64,000 nt of DNA from Duganella guangzhouensis. GTDB lineage: Bacteria > Pseudomonadota > Gammaproteobacteria > Burkholderiales > Burkholderiaceae_D. Location: the NCBI RefSeq assembly GCF_009674535.1, contig NZ_WKJK01000003.1:434001-498000 (forward strand), read 5' to 3'. A program made the position numbers and the translations under genes. This document shows positions 33,615 through 42,120 of this stretch, one piece after another; the first letter of the stretch is position 1; every line of letters begins with the position of its first letter. The notes beneath the pieces were generated by a model, which saw nothing but the letters and a program-made list of their open reading frames with translations, was not told the origin of the DNA and did not search any database.

Positions 33615-34270
33615 GCGGCGGCCAGTTTGTAGCCGACGCCGCGCACATTCTGGATGAAGCCGGTGCCCAGTTTTTTGCGCAGGTGATGGATATAGACGTC
33701 GATCGTATTGCTTTCGATCTCTTCGCCCCAGCCGTAGATGCGCTCTTCGAGCTGGATCTTGGGCACCACGCTGCCGGGCGAGTCCAGCAAGGCGCGCAGC
33801 ACCGCGAACTCGCGCGCCGGCAGATGCAAGGGCTGGCCATTGAAGCTGGCGACGTGGCAAGCCATGTCGACCTGCAGGCCACGGTAATGCACCACGGCCT
33901 GGTTGGGCGCCTTGCCGCGTCGGAGCAAGGCCCGTATGCGCGCCAGCAGTTCATCGACATCGAAGGGCTTGACCAGATAATCGTCGGCGCCGCTATCCAG
34001 CCCCTCGACGCGGGATGCGGTGGCGTCGCGCGCGGACACGATCAAGACCGGCGCGGCGCCGCCTTGGGCGCGGTAGTGCTTCAGCACCTGCATGCCCTGC
34101 TTCTTCGGCAGCCCGAGGTCCAGCAACAGCAGGTCGTAGACATCCTGGCGCAGCGCCAGCATGCCGCTGTCGCCATCGCGCACCCAGTCCACCGCATAGT
34201 TATCGCGCCGCAGCACTTCTTCCATGCTCTCGCCGATCATCGGATCGTCTTCGATCAACAGCAGCCGCAT
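33611..34270 (-). CDS. QseB/PmrA-like response regulator (copy A)
   Basis: A 219-residue regulator with phospho-acceptor Asp51 (LLLLDLGLPKKQG) and Lys101 (LVKPFD). The output domain has REFAVLRALLDSPGSVV and ends IDVYIHHLRKKLGTGFIQNVRGVGYKL, typical of QseB/PmrA/BasR. Proteins of this branch bind TTAA-based direct repeats of 11-bp period. Start ATG 34270 (MRLLLIEDD); two repeats lie upstream, suggesting autoregulation. It is divergent from the TonB receptor at 34489. Confidence 0.94.
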   Translation of the reverse strand: MRLLLIEDDPMIGESMEEVLRRDNYAVDWVRDGDSGMLALRQDVYDLLLLDLGLPKKQGMQVLKHYRAQGGAAPVLIVSARDATASRVEGLDSGADDYLVKPFDVDELLARIRALLRRGKAPNQAVVHYRGLQVDMACHVASFNGQPLHLPAREFAVLRALLDSPGSVVPKIQLEERIYGWGEEIESNTIDVYIHHLRKKLGTGFIQNVRGVGYKLAAA

Positions 34271-34316
34271 CAGCGCACCCCGTCCAGTTGAAACACCGCA
34301 GTGTACGAAATGCTTC

Positions 34317-34332
34317 ATTAAGCGTTCATTAA
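34317..34332. promoter_or_regulatory. QseB/PmrA-type repeat near the regulator start
   Basis: ATTAA at 34317-34321 and 34328-34332, 11 bases apart, 47-62 bases upstream of the regulator at 34270. Probably autoregulatory. Confidence 0.7.
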
Positions 34333-34366
34333 CGCAGACCGAACCGCGCAGCATGTCGCAGCAAAC

Positions 34367-34382
34367 ATTAACGCTGAATTAA
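34367..34382. promoter_or_regulatory. QseB/PmrA-type repeat between regulator and TonB receptor
   Basis: ATTAA at 34367-34371 and 34378-34382, 11 bases apart and 50 bases from the previous repeat. It lies 107 bases upstream of the receptor at 34489 and could serve that gene. Confidence 0.65.
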
Positions 34383-34488
34383 GAAGATGCAAATACAACG
34401 CCATACTTTTCCAATGCAAGCATGTCACGGAGCAGACATAAAGCATTACTAACCTTGGCTGCTTTTCATCCCCAGCAAAAGGAATTGT

Positions 34489-36714
34489 ATGAATCTCCGC
34501 CCCACTCTCCCACCGCGTTTCGCGCTGGCCCTGCTGACCGGCCTGCTGCAGGCCACGTTCGCCCAGGCCGCCGATGGCGCCGGCGCCGCAGCGGCCGATG
34601 ACGCCGCTACCGCCGCCGCCCCCACGGCAGTGGTGGAGATCCGTAGCTCGCTGAACACCGCATCCTCCAGCGCCCCTTCCAAGGGCTCGCTGGATGCGCG
34701 CTCGGCCGTTTCCGAAGTCAGCGACCAGTTCGTGCGCGACTACACCTCGCCGGTGGCCGATTACAGCCAGGTACTGCAAATGGCGCCGGGCATGTTCAGC
34801 TACAGCCCCAACGGTGTTGGCCTGGGTGATAACAAGACCACCATGCGCGGCCTGGCCGACGGCAATAGCGTGATCGCGTTCGATGGCATTCCCTTCAACG
34901 ACACCAATGGCGTCAGCCACCACGCCTGGGTATTCTTCCCCAGCCAGTTCACCGGTGGCGCCGTCATCGACCGCAGTCCCGGCTCCGCCGCCACCATCGG
35001 CCAGGCCACCTACGGCGGCTCGATCAACCTGCTGTCGCGCGAACTGGAAAACCAGCAGCGCACCAGCCTCACCGGCTCCTACGGCACCTGGAATACCAAA
35101 CTGGTCGGCCTGGAACATGAGACCGGCCAGTTCGGTCCCAACGGCAGTTCCAATCTGCTGATCAACGTGCACGAAATGCAATCGGACGGCTATCAGACGT
35201 TCAACAAGCAAAAGCGCGATGCCGCCTCGCTGAAATACCGCTACCAGCTGAACGACGACACCACCATCACCCTGTTCTCGTCCTGGCTGAACCTGACCAA
35301 CAACACGCCCAACATCAAGGGTGTCACGCGCGCCAACTACGATCAGGGCAACTACAACGCGCTGCTGAGCGACGATCCCACCAAGGGTAATTATTGGGGC
35401 TATAACTTCTATGACATTTCCACCGCCTTCAGCTACCTGGGCGTGAGCACCAATCTGGGCGGCGGCTGGAAGCTGGAAGACAAGGCCTACGTCTACCGTT
35501 ACTGGAACAAGCAGAACTACAACGGCAGCAGCATCAGCACCAGCAGCGCCGTCGACAAGCTGAATTCCTATCTGACCAAGGGCAATCTGCTGCGTCTCAG
35601 CCAGGAGTCCTCGCTGGGCGTGCTGCGCACCGGCCTCTGGTACGACTACGCGAAAAGCTTCCGCTACCAGATTCCAAGCGATCCACGCACCTGGGTCGAC
35701 CTCGCCACGCCCAACTTCAGCGAAACCTACCAGACCACCACGGTTCAGCCCTACGTTGAATTCGAGTTCCAGGTCACGCCGGCGCTGCGCATCACGCCAG
35801 GCGTCAAGTACGCTTCGTACAAGCAGGACTTCCGCCACCTGCAGGACAACGGCGGCGCGGTGGGCACGCTGGGCGGCGTCTACAACAAGACCACCGGCGT
35901 GATCACCGGCGGCGCGCCGTACATCGACAATTCGGTCAAGTACACCGACACCCTGCCGTCGCTGGACCTGCACTACCAGATCGCCCCGGCTTGGACCGCG
36001 TATGCGCAAATCGCCCGTGGCGACCAGATCCCCGCGACCAGCGTGTTTGACGTGGTCAACGCCAAAGTGGCCACCACGCCGAAAGCCACCAAGTCCACCA
36101 CCACCCAGGTTGGCACCGTGTGGCAGTCCGACAAATGGAATGTGTCGGCCGACGTCTACCGTATCCGCCTCGACAGCCCGTATTCGTCGTCGGTCGACCC
36201 AACCACCGGTGACGCGGTCTACTTCCTGAACGGTAAGGAAATCAGCCAGGGTGTGGAAGCGGAAGGCACGGTAATGCTGGGCAATGGCTTCAGCGTGTAC
36301 GGCAACGCCACCTTCGGCAGCACCAAATACGATACCGGCAAATGGGTCGCCGGTGCGCCGCCAGATACTGAAACGCTGGCACTGAACTATCAGCACGCCG
36401 GCTGGAGCAGCGGCCTGTTCTTCAAGCGCGTGGGCAAGGTGTATGCGGACAACGGCTCAACCCATGAAGCCTTCAGCATCGATCCGGTGACGCTGGCCAA
36501 TCTGTTCGTCAACTACCGTATCAAAAATCCGACTTCGTTCACCAAGCAAGCCAAGCTGCAATTTGGTGTCAACAACCTGTTCAACCGCCACAGCATCGTT
36601 GATGTGGCCTCGGCCGGCACCAAGACCAGCTCCAGCGCCGCGCCGTCGCCGAACGATCTGCTGACCGTGCTGCCAGAGCGCAGCTTGTCCGCCACCCTGA
36701 CGATCGACTTCTAA
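34489..36714 (+). CDS. TonB-dependent receptor, linked to an acid phosphatase
   Basis: A 741-residue receptor. Signal peptide ends near TFAQAAD; the plug contains VVEIRSSLN, DYSQVLQMAPGMFSYSPNGVG and TMRGLADGNSVIAFDGIPFNDTNG; the protein ends with ATLTIDF. The plug line SPGSAATIGQATYGGSINLLS is typical of uptake receptors for large or phosphate-containing organic molecules, but the ligand cannot be read. Preceded by two QseB/PmrA-type repeats and followed after 18 bases by a secreted acid phosphatase gene, so the pair may recover phosphate from an imported compound. Confidence 0.93.
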   Translation: MNLRPTLPPRFALALLTGLLQATFAQAADGAGAAAADDAATAAAPTAVVEIRSSLNTASSSAPSKGSLDARSAVSEVSDQFVRDYTSPVADYSQVLQMAPGMFSYSPNGVGLGDNKTTMRGLADGNSVIAFDGIPFNDTNGVSHHAWVFFPSQFTGGAVIDRSPGSAATIGQATYGGSINLLSRELENQQRTSLTGSYGTWNTKLVGLEHETGQFGPNGSSNLLINVHEMQSDGYQTFNKQKRDAASLKYRYQLNDDTTITLFSSWLNLTNNTPNIKGVTRANYDQGNYNALLSDDPTKGNYWGYNFYDISTAFSYLGVSTNLGGGWKLEDKAYVYRYWNKQNYNGSSISTSSAVDKLNSYLTKGNLLRLSQESSLGVLRTGLWYDYAKSFRYQIPSDPRTWVDLATPNFSETYQTTTVQPYVEFEFQVTPALRITPGVKYASYKQDFRHLQDNGGAVGTLGGVYNKTTGVITGGAPYIDNSVKYTDTLPSLDLHYQIAPAWTAYAQIARGDQIPATSVFDVVNAKVATTPKATKSTTTQVGTVWQSDKWNVSADVYRIRLDSPYSSSVDPTTGDAVYFLNGKEISQGVEAEGTVMLGNGFSVYGNATFGSTKYDTGKWVAGAPPDTETLALNYQHAGWSSGLFFKRVGKVYADNGSTHEAFSIDPVTLANLFVNYRIKNPTSFTKQAKLQFGVNNLFNRHSIVDVASAGTKTSSSAAPSPNDLLTVLPERSLSATLTIDF

Positions 36715-36732
36715 CTCACGACCACCACCAAT

Positions 36733-37434
36733 ATGAAAACCCTCTCCCTATTGACTATCGCCGCCCTGCTGGCGGCGCCCGCCTTCGCCGCCGAGCCGAT
36801 TTTTGCGAGCCCGGCGCAAACCCACGCGCAGCTGATTCTGGCCGCGCCACCGTCCGCCGATTCCGCCATCACCAGGGCCGAACTGGCCGAACTGCACCGC
36901 ATCCAGTCCAGCCGCACCAGCGCGGAGGAAGCACAGGCCAAGGCCGACGAGGCGGATGAATCGCTGTACATCTACAAGACCGTGCTGGGCGAGAAGTTCA
37001 CGCCCGAAGCACTGCCGCTGACCACCGCCTTTGGCAAACGGGTCAAGAACGACGAAGGCGCCAATGCAGGTCCCGCCAAACAGGCGTTCAAGCGCGTGCG
37101 GCCCTACAATCTGGACAAAACGCTGGCGCCGATCTGCAAAACCAAAACCATCGATGATTCCTACCCCAGCGGCCACGCCACGGCCGGCTATCTGGCGGCG
37201 CTGACGTTGATTGAAATGGTGCCCGACCAGCGCGACGCCATTCTGGCCCGCGCCGATGGCTATGCCCGGAGCCGCCTGGTGTGCGGGGTGCATTATCCAA
37301 GCGATATCGCAGCCTCCAAGCTGCTGGCTTACACCACGCATGCCGTGATGGTCACCAATCCGAAGTATCAGTCGGAACTGGCCGCCGCAAAGGTTGAGTT
37401 GCGACGCCAGTTGGGCCTTCCAGCGGCGGATTAA
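36733..37434 (+). CDS. class A non-specific acid phosphatase (PhoN-like)
   Basis: A 233-residue secreted PAP2-superfamily enzyme. Signal peptide MKTLSLLTIAALLAAPAFAA, then the three catalytic blocks: KQAFKRVRPYN, DDSYPSGHATAGY and ARSRLVCGVHYPSD. These are the K-x6-RP, PSGH and SR...H-x3-D blocks of periplasmic PhoN/AphA-class phosphatases, distinct from the membrane PAP2 protein at 15094. It hydrolyses phosphomonoesters. It follows the TonB receptor by 18 bases and is probably cotranscribed. It converges on the kinase gene at 37450. Confidence 0.92.
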   Translation: MKTLSLLTIAALLAAPAFAAEPIFASPAQTHAQLILAAPPSADSAITRAELAELHRIQSSRTSAEEAQAKADEADESLYIYKTVLGEKFTPEALPLTTAFGKRVKNDEGANAGPAKQAFKRVRPYNLDKTLAPICKTKTIDDSYPSGHATAGYLAALTLIEMVPDQRDAILARADGYARSRLVCGVHYPSDIAASKLLAYTTHAVMVTNPKYQSELAAAKVELRRQLGLPAAD

Positions 37435-37449
37435 GCGGAACGGCGGGAC

Positions 37450-38727
37450 TCAGGGAAATACCACGGTGACGCTGAGTCCCTTGCCGTTATCGCCATCCTC
37501 CAGCCGTATCTCGGCGCGGTGATGGTCAGCGATGTTGCGGACTATCGACAAGCCGAGGCCGCAGCCCCAGACCTGGTTGCCATCGGGCCGGAAGAAGCGA
37601 TCGAACAGGCGTTCGCGATGTTCCGGCGCGACGCCGGGGCCGTTGTCGCGCACGCGGATGAAGGGTTTGCCGCTGTCCACGCCAGCCAGCAAGTCGACCT
37701 GGCCGCCACGCTGGGTGTAGCGCAACGCGTTGTCGACCAGGTTATTCAGCATCACCCGCAAGCCCTCCTGCTCGGCTTGCACCACCACCGCGCCACCGGG
37801 TTCGACACCGAGGTCGATGTCGCGGCTATCCGCCAGCGCGGAATGGTCGGCCACCACATTGCTCAGCAGCTGGTTGACATCGACCGGCCGCAGCTGCGTC
37901 CGCGTCAGGCCGGATTCGTGGCGCGCCAGGCTCAGCAACTGCTGCACCAGATGACTGCCACGGTCCAGCCGCTCATGCAGCTTGGCCAGCGCCTCGGTGC
38001 GCGCCGCCTCGCTGTCGGCGCGTTCGGCCAGTTGCAACTGTAGCTTCAGCGCGGTCAGCGGCGAGCGCAGCTCATGCGCGGCGTCGGCCACAAACGTGCG
38101 TTGCGCGGCCAGCGCCTGTTCAAACCGGCCCATCAGGCCATTCAAGGCCTCGACCACCGGACGCAAATCCGGCGCCATGCTGGCGGGATCGAGCGGCTGC
38201 AACGCCGTCGCCGACTGCCCGCCCACAGCGTGCGCCAGGCGATCCAGCGGCCGCAGCGCGCGGCCCACCACCGCCAGCATCAAGCCGGCAAACACCAGCG
38301 CGATCGCCAGCAAGGGCGTGCCGGCGCGCAGCGTCATGCGCATCGCCAATTGATCGCGCACGGCCTGCGGCTGCGCCACCTGCACATAGCGGCCGGCGTC
38401 CTGCACGCCATACAGCCGCCAGGCCGCGCCGTTCAGTTGCTTATCGAGATAGCCTTGCAGATCGTAGCGCGCCAGTTGGGCCAACCCGGGCGCGACAGTT
38501 GCCTGCACCAGCCGGCCGTCGGCGTCCCACGCCTGCAGCACGAACGCCTCCTCGGGATCGTGCTTGCCTTTGTCTCCCGCCGCCGCTGCCAGCTGGCGCA
38601 GCTGCAGGTCGGCCAGCTCATTGGTTTCATTCAGCAGCGACCGGTACAGCATGGCACCGGCGACGGCCACACAAGCGGCGGTCGCACACAGCAGCCCGAT
38701 CAGCAATTGCTGGCGTATGGTCTTCAT
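37450..38727 (-). CDS. QseC/PmrB-like sensor histidine kinase (copy B)
   Basis: A 425-residue kinase with TM1 about 8-28, a periplasmic domain about 30-130, TM2 about 135-156, HAMP, H-box FVADAAHELRSPLTALKLQ (His218), N-box NLVDNALRYTQRGG, and G-boxes DNGPGVA and GCGLGLSIV. Copy A has the same H-box over 18 residues. The start overlaps the regulator stop by 4 bases. It lies just downstream of the phosphatase, in opposite orientation. The G2 box has GCG in place of the common GSG or GTG, a conservative change. Confidence 0.93.
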   Translation of the reverse strand: MKTIRQQLLIGLLCATAACVAVAGAMLYRSLLNETNELADLQLRQLAAAAGDKGKHDPEEAFVLQAWDADGRLVQATVAPGLAQLARYDLQGYLDKQLNGAAWRLYGVQDAGRYVQVAQPQAVRDQLAMRMTLRAGTPLLAIALVFAGLMLAVVGRALRPLDRLAHAVGGQSATALQPLDPASMAPDLRPVVEALNGLMGRFEQALAAQRTFVADAAHELRSPLTALKLQLQLAERADSEAARTEALAKLHERLDRGSHLVQQLLSLARHESGLTRTQLRPVDVNQLLSNVVADHSALADSRDIDLGVEPGGAVVVQAEQEGLRVMLNNLVDNALRYTQRGGQVDLLAGVDSGKPFIRVRDNGPGVAPEHRERLFDRFFRPDGNQVWGCGLGLSIVRNIADHHRAEIRLEDGDNGKGLSVTVVFP

Positions 38728-39392
38728 GGCAGCGGCTTCACTTTATATCCAACGCCGCGAACATTTTTGATGAAGTCGGCCCCGAATTTCTTGCGCAGAT
38801 GGTGGACATACACGTCCACCGTGTTGCTCTCCACCTCGGAATTCCAGCCATAGAGTTTCTCTTCCAGCTGGCTTTTGGTGACCACCGAACCGGGATTGTC
38901 CAACAAGGCGCGCAGCACGGCGAATTCGCGCGCCGACAGTTTGACCGGCGTTCCATCCAGCCGCGCCTCGTGGCTGGCCAGGTCCAGCGTGACGCCACCA
39001 TGTTCCACCACCGATTGGGTGCGGGCGACACGGCGCCGCAGCAAGGCGCGGGTGCGCGCCAGCAGCTCGTCCAGATCGAAGGGTTTGACCAGATAGTCGT
39101 CGGCGCCGCTGTCCAAGCCTTGGACACGGTCCGGCGTGGCGTCACGGGCGGTGATGATCAGCACCGGCAAATCGTCGCCACGCGCGCGCAAGGCGCGCAA
39201 CACGTCCATCCCCTGTTTCGATGGCAGGCCCAGATCCAGCAGCAGCAAGTCATAGCCCACCGTGGTCAGCGCCAGATCGGCCGCCAGGCCGTCACGCACC
39301 CAGTCCACGGCATAGCGCTCGCCGCGCAAGCCATCTTCTATACTTTCCCCGATCATCGGGTCGTCTTCGACCAGCAGCAGGCGCACCGCCAT
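38724..39392 (-). CDS. QseB/PmrA-like response regulator (copy B)
   Basis: A 222-residue regulator with Asp53 (LLLLDLGLPSKQG) and Lys103 (LVKPFD). The output domain, ending VDVYVHHLRKKFGADFIKNVRGVGYKV, is very like copy A, including the DNA-recognition segment. The two regulators could therefore bind the same ATTAA-N6-ATTAA repeats. Start ATG 39392 follows the short motif AAGGAGATGGCG. No ATTAA repeat lies immediately upstream, so this copy may not be autoregulated in the same way. Confidence 0.94.
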   Translation of the reverse strand: MAVRLLLVEDDPMIGESIEDGLRGERYAVDWVRDGLAADLALTTVGYDLLLLDLGLPSKQGMDVLRALRARGDDLPVLIITARDATPDRVQGLDSGADDYLVKPFDLDELLARTRALLRRRVARTQSVVEHGGVTLDLASHEARLDGTPVKLSAREFAVLRALLDNPGSVVTKSQLEEKLYGWNSEVESNTVDVYVHHLRKKFGADFIKNVRGVGYKVKPLP

Positions 39393-39456
39393 CTCCTTCT
39401 TTGTTCATCCGCCGCCATCTTACCGCGCCAGCGGGCTGAACCAGGATTTCAGGCCA

Positions 39457-39918
39457 TCAGTCCGCGCTGCACTGATTGCAGACGCAGCTGATGCTGGCGT
39501 CGGCCATGCCCTGCCCAAAGCCGCTTTTCAAGGCCAATTGCGATAGTGCAGCCAATAGCGCCGGATCGTCGACCGGCTGGCGATGGCCGCAACTGGGACA
39601 CAGGAAGTGACAAACCGACATCGCGGCCGACGACACCAGCCGATAACATGCCTTGGCCATGGCATTCTGACTACGCCATTCCTTGTGGACGATACCGCGC
39701 AGTTCCAATTCGTTCAGCACGCGGTAAATTGTCCCCAGGCTGGCGCCACTCCCCTGGCCGGATAGCAGAACAAACAGCCGCTCGGCCGACAGCGCTTCGC
39801 CCGGGCTGCCGGTCAGGATGCGCAATATATCGAGACGGGCGCTGGTCGGACGCAATCCCAGTTTGCGTAGCTGGTCGAGGAATGCTTCATCTGGATTGCG
39901 GGTTGGAGCGGTGATCAT
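39457..39918 (-). CDS. Fur-superfamily regulator with altered metal site
   Basis: A 153-residue winged-helix protein of the Fur superfamily. The DNA-binding half shows LGLRPTSARLDILRIL and GTIYRVLNELELRGIV (recognition helix region). The C-terminal half retains two CxxC motifs, CPSCG and CNQC, which bind structural zinc. The usual regulatory-site cluster HHDH before the first CxxC is instead SVCHF, so the iron-type sensor site is changed. It might be a Zur, PerR or orphan variant. A QseB/PmrA-type repeat lies 66-81 bases upstream. Targets are unknown. Confidence 0.82.
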   Translation of the reverse strand: MITAPTRNPDEAFLDQLRKLGLRPTSARLDILRILTGSPGEALSAERLFVLLSGQGSGASLGTIYRVLNELELRGIVHKEWRSQNAMAKACYRLVSSAAMSVCHFLCPSCGHRQPVDDPALLAALSQLALKSGFGQGMADASISCVCNQCSAD

Positions 39919-39983
39919 GATCAGTCTTGGATTGGAGTTGCATGCGGGCTGCCGGGCAGCTTCCGCATGCTAACCAACCAAGA

Positions 39984-39999
39984 ATTAACGCAGCATTAA
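39984..39999. promoter_or_regulatory. QseB/PmrA-type direct repeat upstream of the Fur-like gene
   Basis: ATTAA at 39984-39988 and 39995-39999, 11 bases apart, between the proX stop (40003) and the Fur-like start (39918). Confidence 0.65.
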
Positions 40000-40002
40000 A
40001 GG

Positions 40003-41034
40003 CTATCGTACCGCCAGCGCCTGCGCGATCCAGCTATCGAACAACGCTTGGTGGAATTTGATCCAGCCCTCCACGTGGCGCTCGATATCCTGCTGCGTCG
40101 CCTCGCCGCTGCGCATGCGCTCGTTCTGGGCGTTGATGTCGGCAATCGGCAGCTGCATCACTTCAAACAGCTTCACGGCCGCTGGATTTTTTTCGGCCCA
40201 GGCGCGGTTGACGACGATGCGCAGCGTGTTGACCGGGAAGCCGTAATCGCTGCCATCTTCCAGACGGGTATTGGCATGGTCCGGGTTGGACGAAAATGGC
40301 ACCTGCAGCCACACCACGTCCTTGCCCGGCACCAGCACGCCGCTGACCCAGTATGGCGTCCAGGTGTAATACAGCACCGATTCGCCGCGCTGGAAGCGGC
40401 CGATGGTGTCGGCCATCAGCGCGGCGTAGCTGCCTTGCACGTGCTTGACGGTGTCACGCAGCTTGTAGGCGTCCAGATGATTTTCGATCATAGTCTCGCA
40501 GCCCCAGCCCGGATTGCAGCCGGTCAGGTCGGCCTTGCCATCGCCGTCATGGTCGAACAGCTTGGCCAGGCCGGGGTCGCGCAATTGCTCGATATTGGTG
40601 ATGTTGTACTTGTCCGCCGTGGCCTTGTCGATCAGATAGCCCTGCGCGGCCGGGCCGGCGTATTGGCCCACGCGCAGCAGCTTGGCGTCGCCGCCGGCCT
40701 GCTCGTAATAGTCCTTGTGCATCGGGTCCCAGTGGACCGCGAGGAAGGTAGCGTCGCCGTTCGCGACCGCGATGTGCGCGGTCGGATATTCGACTTCGCG
40801 GATCGGCTGCGGCTCATAGCCCAGCTGTTCCAGCGCGCGGTCGACCAGCATGGTCTGGAAAGTTTCTTCCGCGATCGAGCTTTGCAGCGCCTGTACTTGG
40901 ATGCCCTTGCCGGGCAGCGTCTGCGCCATGGCCAGACTGGTGGTCAGGGCCAGCGCGGCCAATACCAGCGCCGAAATCCATTTCCATTTGCGTTGCGTTT
41001 GATAGGTGGCTTTAAAGTTTTCAATCCGTTGCAT
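40003..41034 (-). CDS. proX: glycine betaine/proline ABC transporter, substrate-binding protein
   Basis: A 343-residue periplasmic binding protein. A long N-terminus ([21 protein letters not shown]) precedes the signal core [17 protein letters not shown]. The ligand-binding segments are visible: [26 protein letters not shown] and [11 protein letters not shown], giving the aromatic cage for a quaternary amine as in ProX. It is the last gene of proV-proW-proX and supplies osmoprotectant. It starts 15 bases after proW. Position of the QseB-type box beyond its stop relates to the next gene, not this one. Confidence 0.93.
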   Translation of the reverse strand: MQRIENFKATYQTQRKWKWISALVLAALALTTSLAMAQTLPGKGIQVQALQSSIAEETFQTMLVDRALEQLGYEPQPIREVEYPTAHIAVANGDATFLAVHWDPMHKDYYEQAGGDAKLLRVGQYAGPAAQGYLIDKATADKYNITNIEQLRDPGLAKLFDHDGDGKADLTGCNPGWGCETMIENHLDAYKLRDTVKHVQGSYAALMADTIGRFQRGESVLYYTWTPYWVSGVLVPGKDVVWLQVPFSSNPDHANTRLEDGSDYGFPVNTLRIVVNRAWAEKNPAAVKLFEVMQLPIADINAQNERMRSGEATQQDIERHVEGWIKFHQALFDSWIAQALAVR

Positions 41035-41049
41035 AGCGTTCCTTTCTTC

Positions 41050-42120
41050 TTATTGTGCGGTGATGAGCTTGCCGCTTTCGGCGCACGCCGGCTTGCCGCG
41101 CAGCAGACGCAGCACGCAGCCGACCGGGCCGGTCTGATACCAGTGACGCACGCCGCGACGCGGCTGGCCCATCGATTGCGTCAGGCGGTCCAGCGTGATG
41201 GCCAGCAGCACGATGCCGAGACCGCCAACGGTGGCCAGGCCCATATCGAGACGGCCGATACCACGCAGCACCATCTGGCCCAGGCCGCCCACCGCGATCA
41301 TCGAGGCGATCACCACCATCGACAGCGACAGCATCAGGGACTGGTTGATGCCGGCCATAATCGACGGCATGGCCAGCGGCAGTTGCACCCGGCTCAGCAA
41401 CTGCCACGGCGAGGCGCCATAGGCGCGCGCCGCTTCAATCAGGTCTGGACGCACCTGGCGGATGCCGAGGTTGGTCAGGCGCACCAGCGGCGGCAGCGCG
41501 AAGATGATGGTCACGATCACGCCCGGTGCGTTGCCGATACCGAACAGCATCACCACCGGCACCAGATAGACAAACGCCGGCGTGGTCTGCATCGCGTCCA
41601 GCAGCGGACGCAGGATGTTCTGCGCGCGGTCGCTGCTGGCCAGCAGGATGCCCAGCGGCAGGCCGATCAGCAGGCAGAAGGCCAACGAGGTCAGCACCAG
41701 CGACAGCGTGGTCATCGCTTCCGGCCACACGCCTAGCATCGCCACGATCAGCAGCGCGACCACGGTGCCGATCGCCAGCGCGCGGCTGGTGAACTGCCAG
41801 GCCAGCAGGCCGATGATAGCGATCACTGTCATTGACGGCGCGGCCGTCAGCACGTCGCCGACGCCGTTCAGGGTGGCGTCAATCGGCGCGCGCACGGCCT
41901 GGAAAAATGGACGGCAATGTTCGACCACCCAGCCCAGCCCCTGATTGATCCAGGATTGCAGCGGCAAGGCGCCGTCAAACAGTTGCGTCAGCTGGTGCAA
42001 ACCGTCGTTGTGAACCGGCGCGACGGCCGGCTTGGCGGCGTCAAGCCAGGCCGTGTCGCCGGGCGGCGTCGGCAGCCATGGATTGGTTTGGGGAGCGGCG
42101 GTAACGATGTTCGGATTCAT
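41050..42120 (-). CDS. proW: glycine betaine/proline ABC transporter permease
   Basis: A 356-residue inner-membrane permease. A proline- and charge-rich cytoplasmic or periplasmic N-terminus (about 1-90) precedes 6-7 TM helices. The EAA-type loop contacting the ATPase is [30 protein letters not shown]. The start overlaps the proV stop by 4 bases (ATGA-like), so it is translationally coupled. It carries betaine across the inner membrane with ProV and ProX. Confidence 0.94.
   Translation of the reverse strand: MNPNIVTAAPQTNPWLPTPPGDTAWLDAAKPAVAPVHNDGLHQLTQLFDGALPLQSWINQGLGWVVEHCRPFFQAVRAPIDATLNGVGDVLTAAPSMTVIAIIGLLAWQFTSRALAIGTVVALLIVAMLGVWPEAMTTLSLVLTSLAFCLLIGLPLGILLASSDRAQNILRPLLDAMQTTPAFVYLVPVVMLFGIGNAPGVIVTIIFALPPLVRLTNLGIRQVRPDLIEAARAYGASPWQLLSRVQLPLAMPSIMAGINQSLMLSLSMVVIASMIAVGGLGQMVLRGIGRLDMGLATVGGLGIVLLAITLDRLTQSMGQPRRGVRHWYQTGPVGCVLRLLRGKPACAESGKLITAQ

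Noticed and set aside
34318..36396. Long - strand frame opposite the TonB receptor at 34489
   Set aside because: The receptor is complete on the + strand; the opposite frame is Gly/Val-rich without motifs and covers the regulatory repeats.
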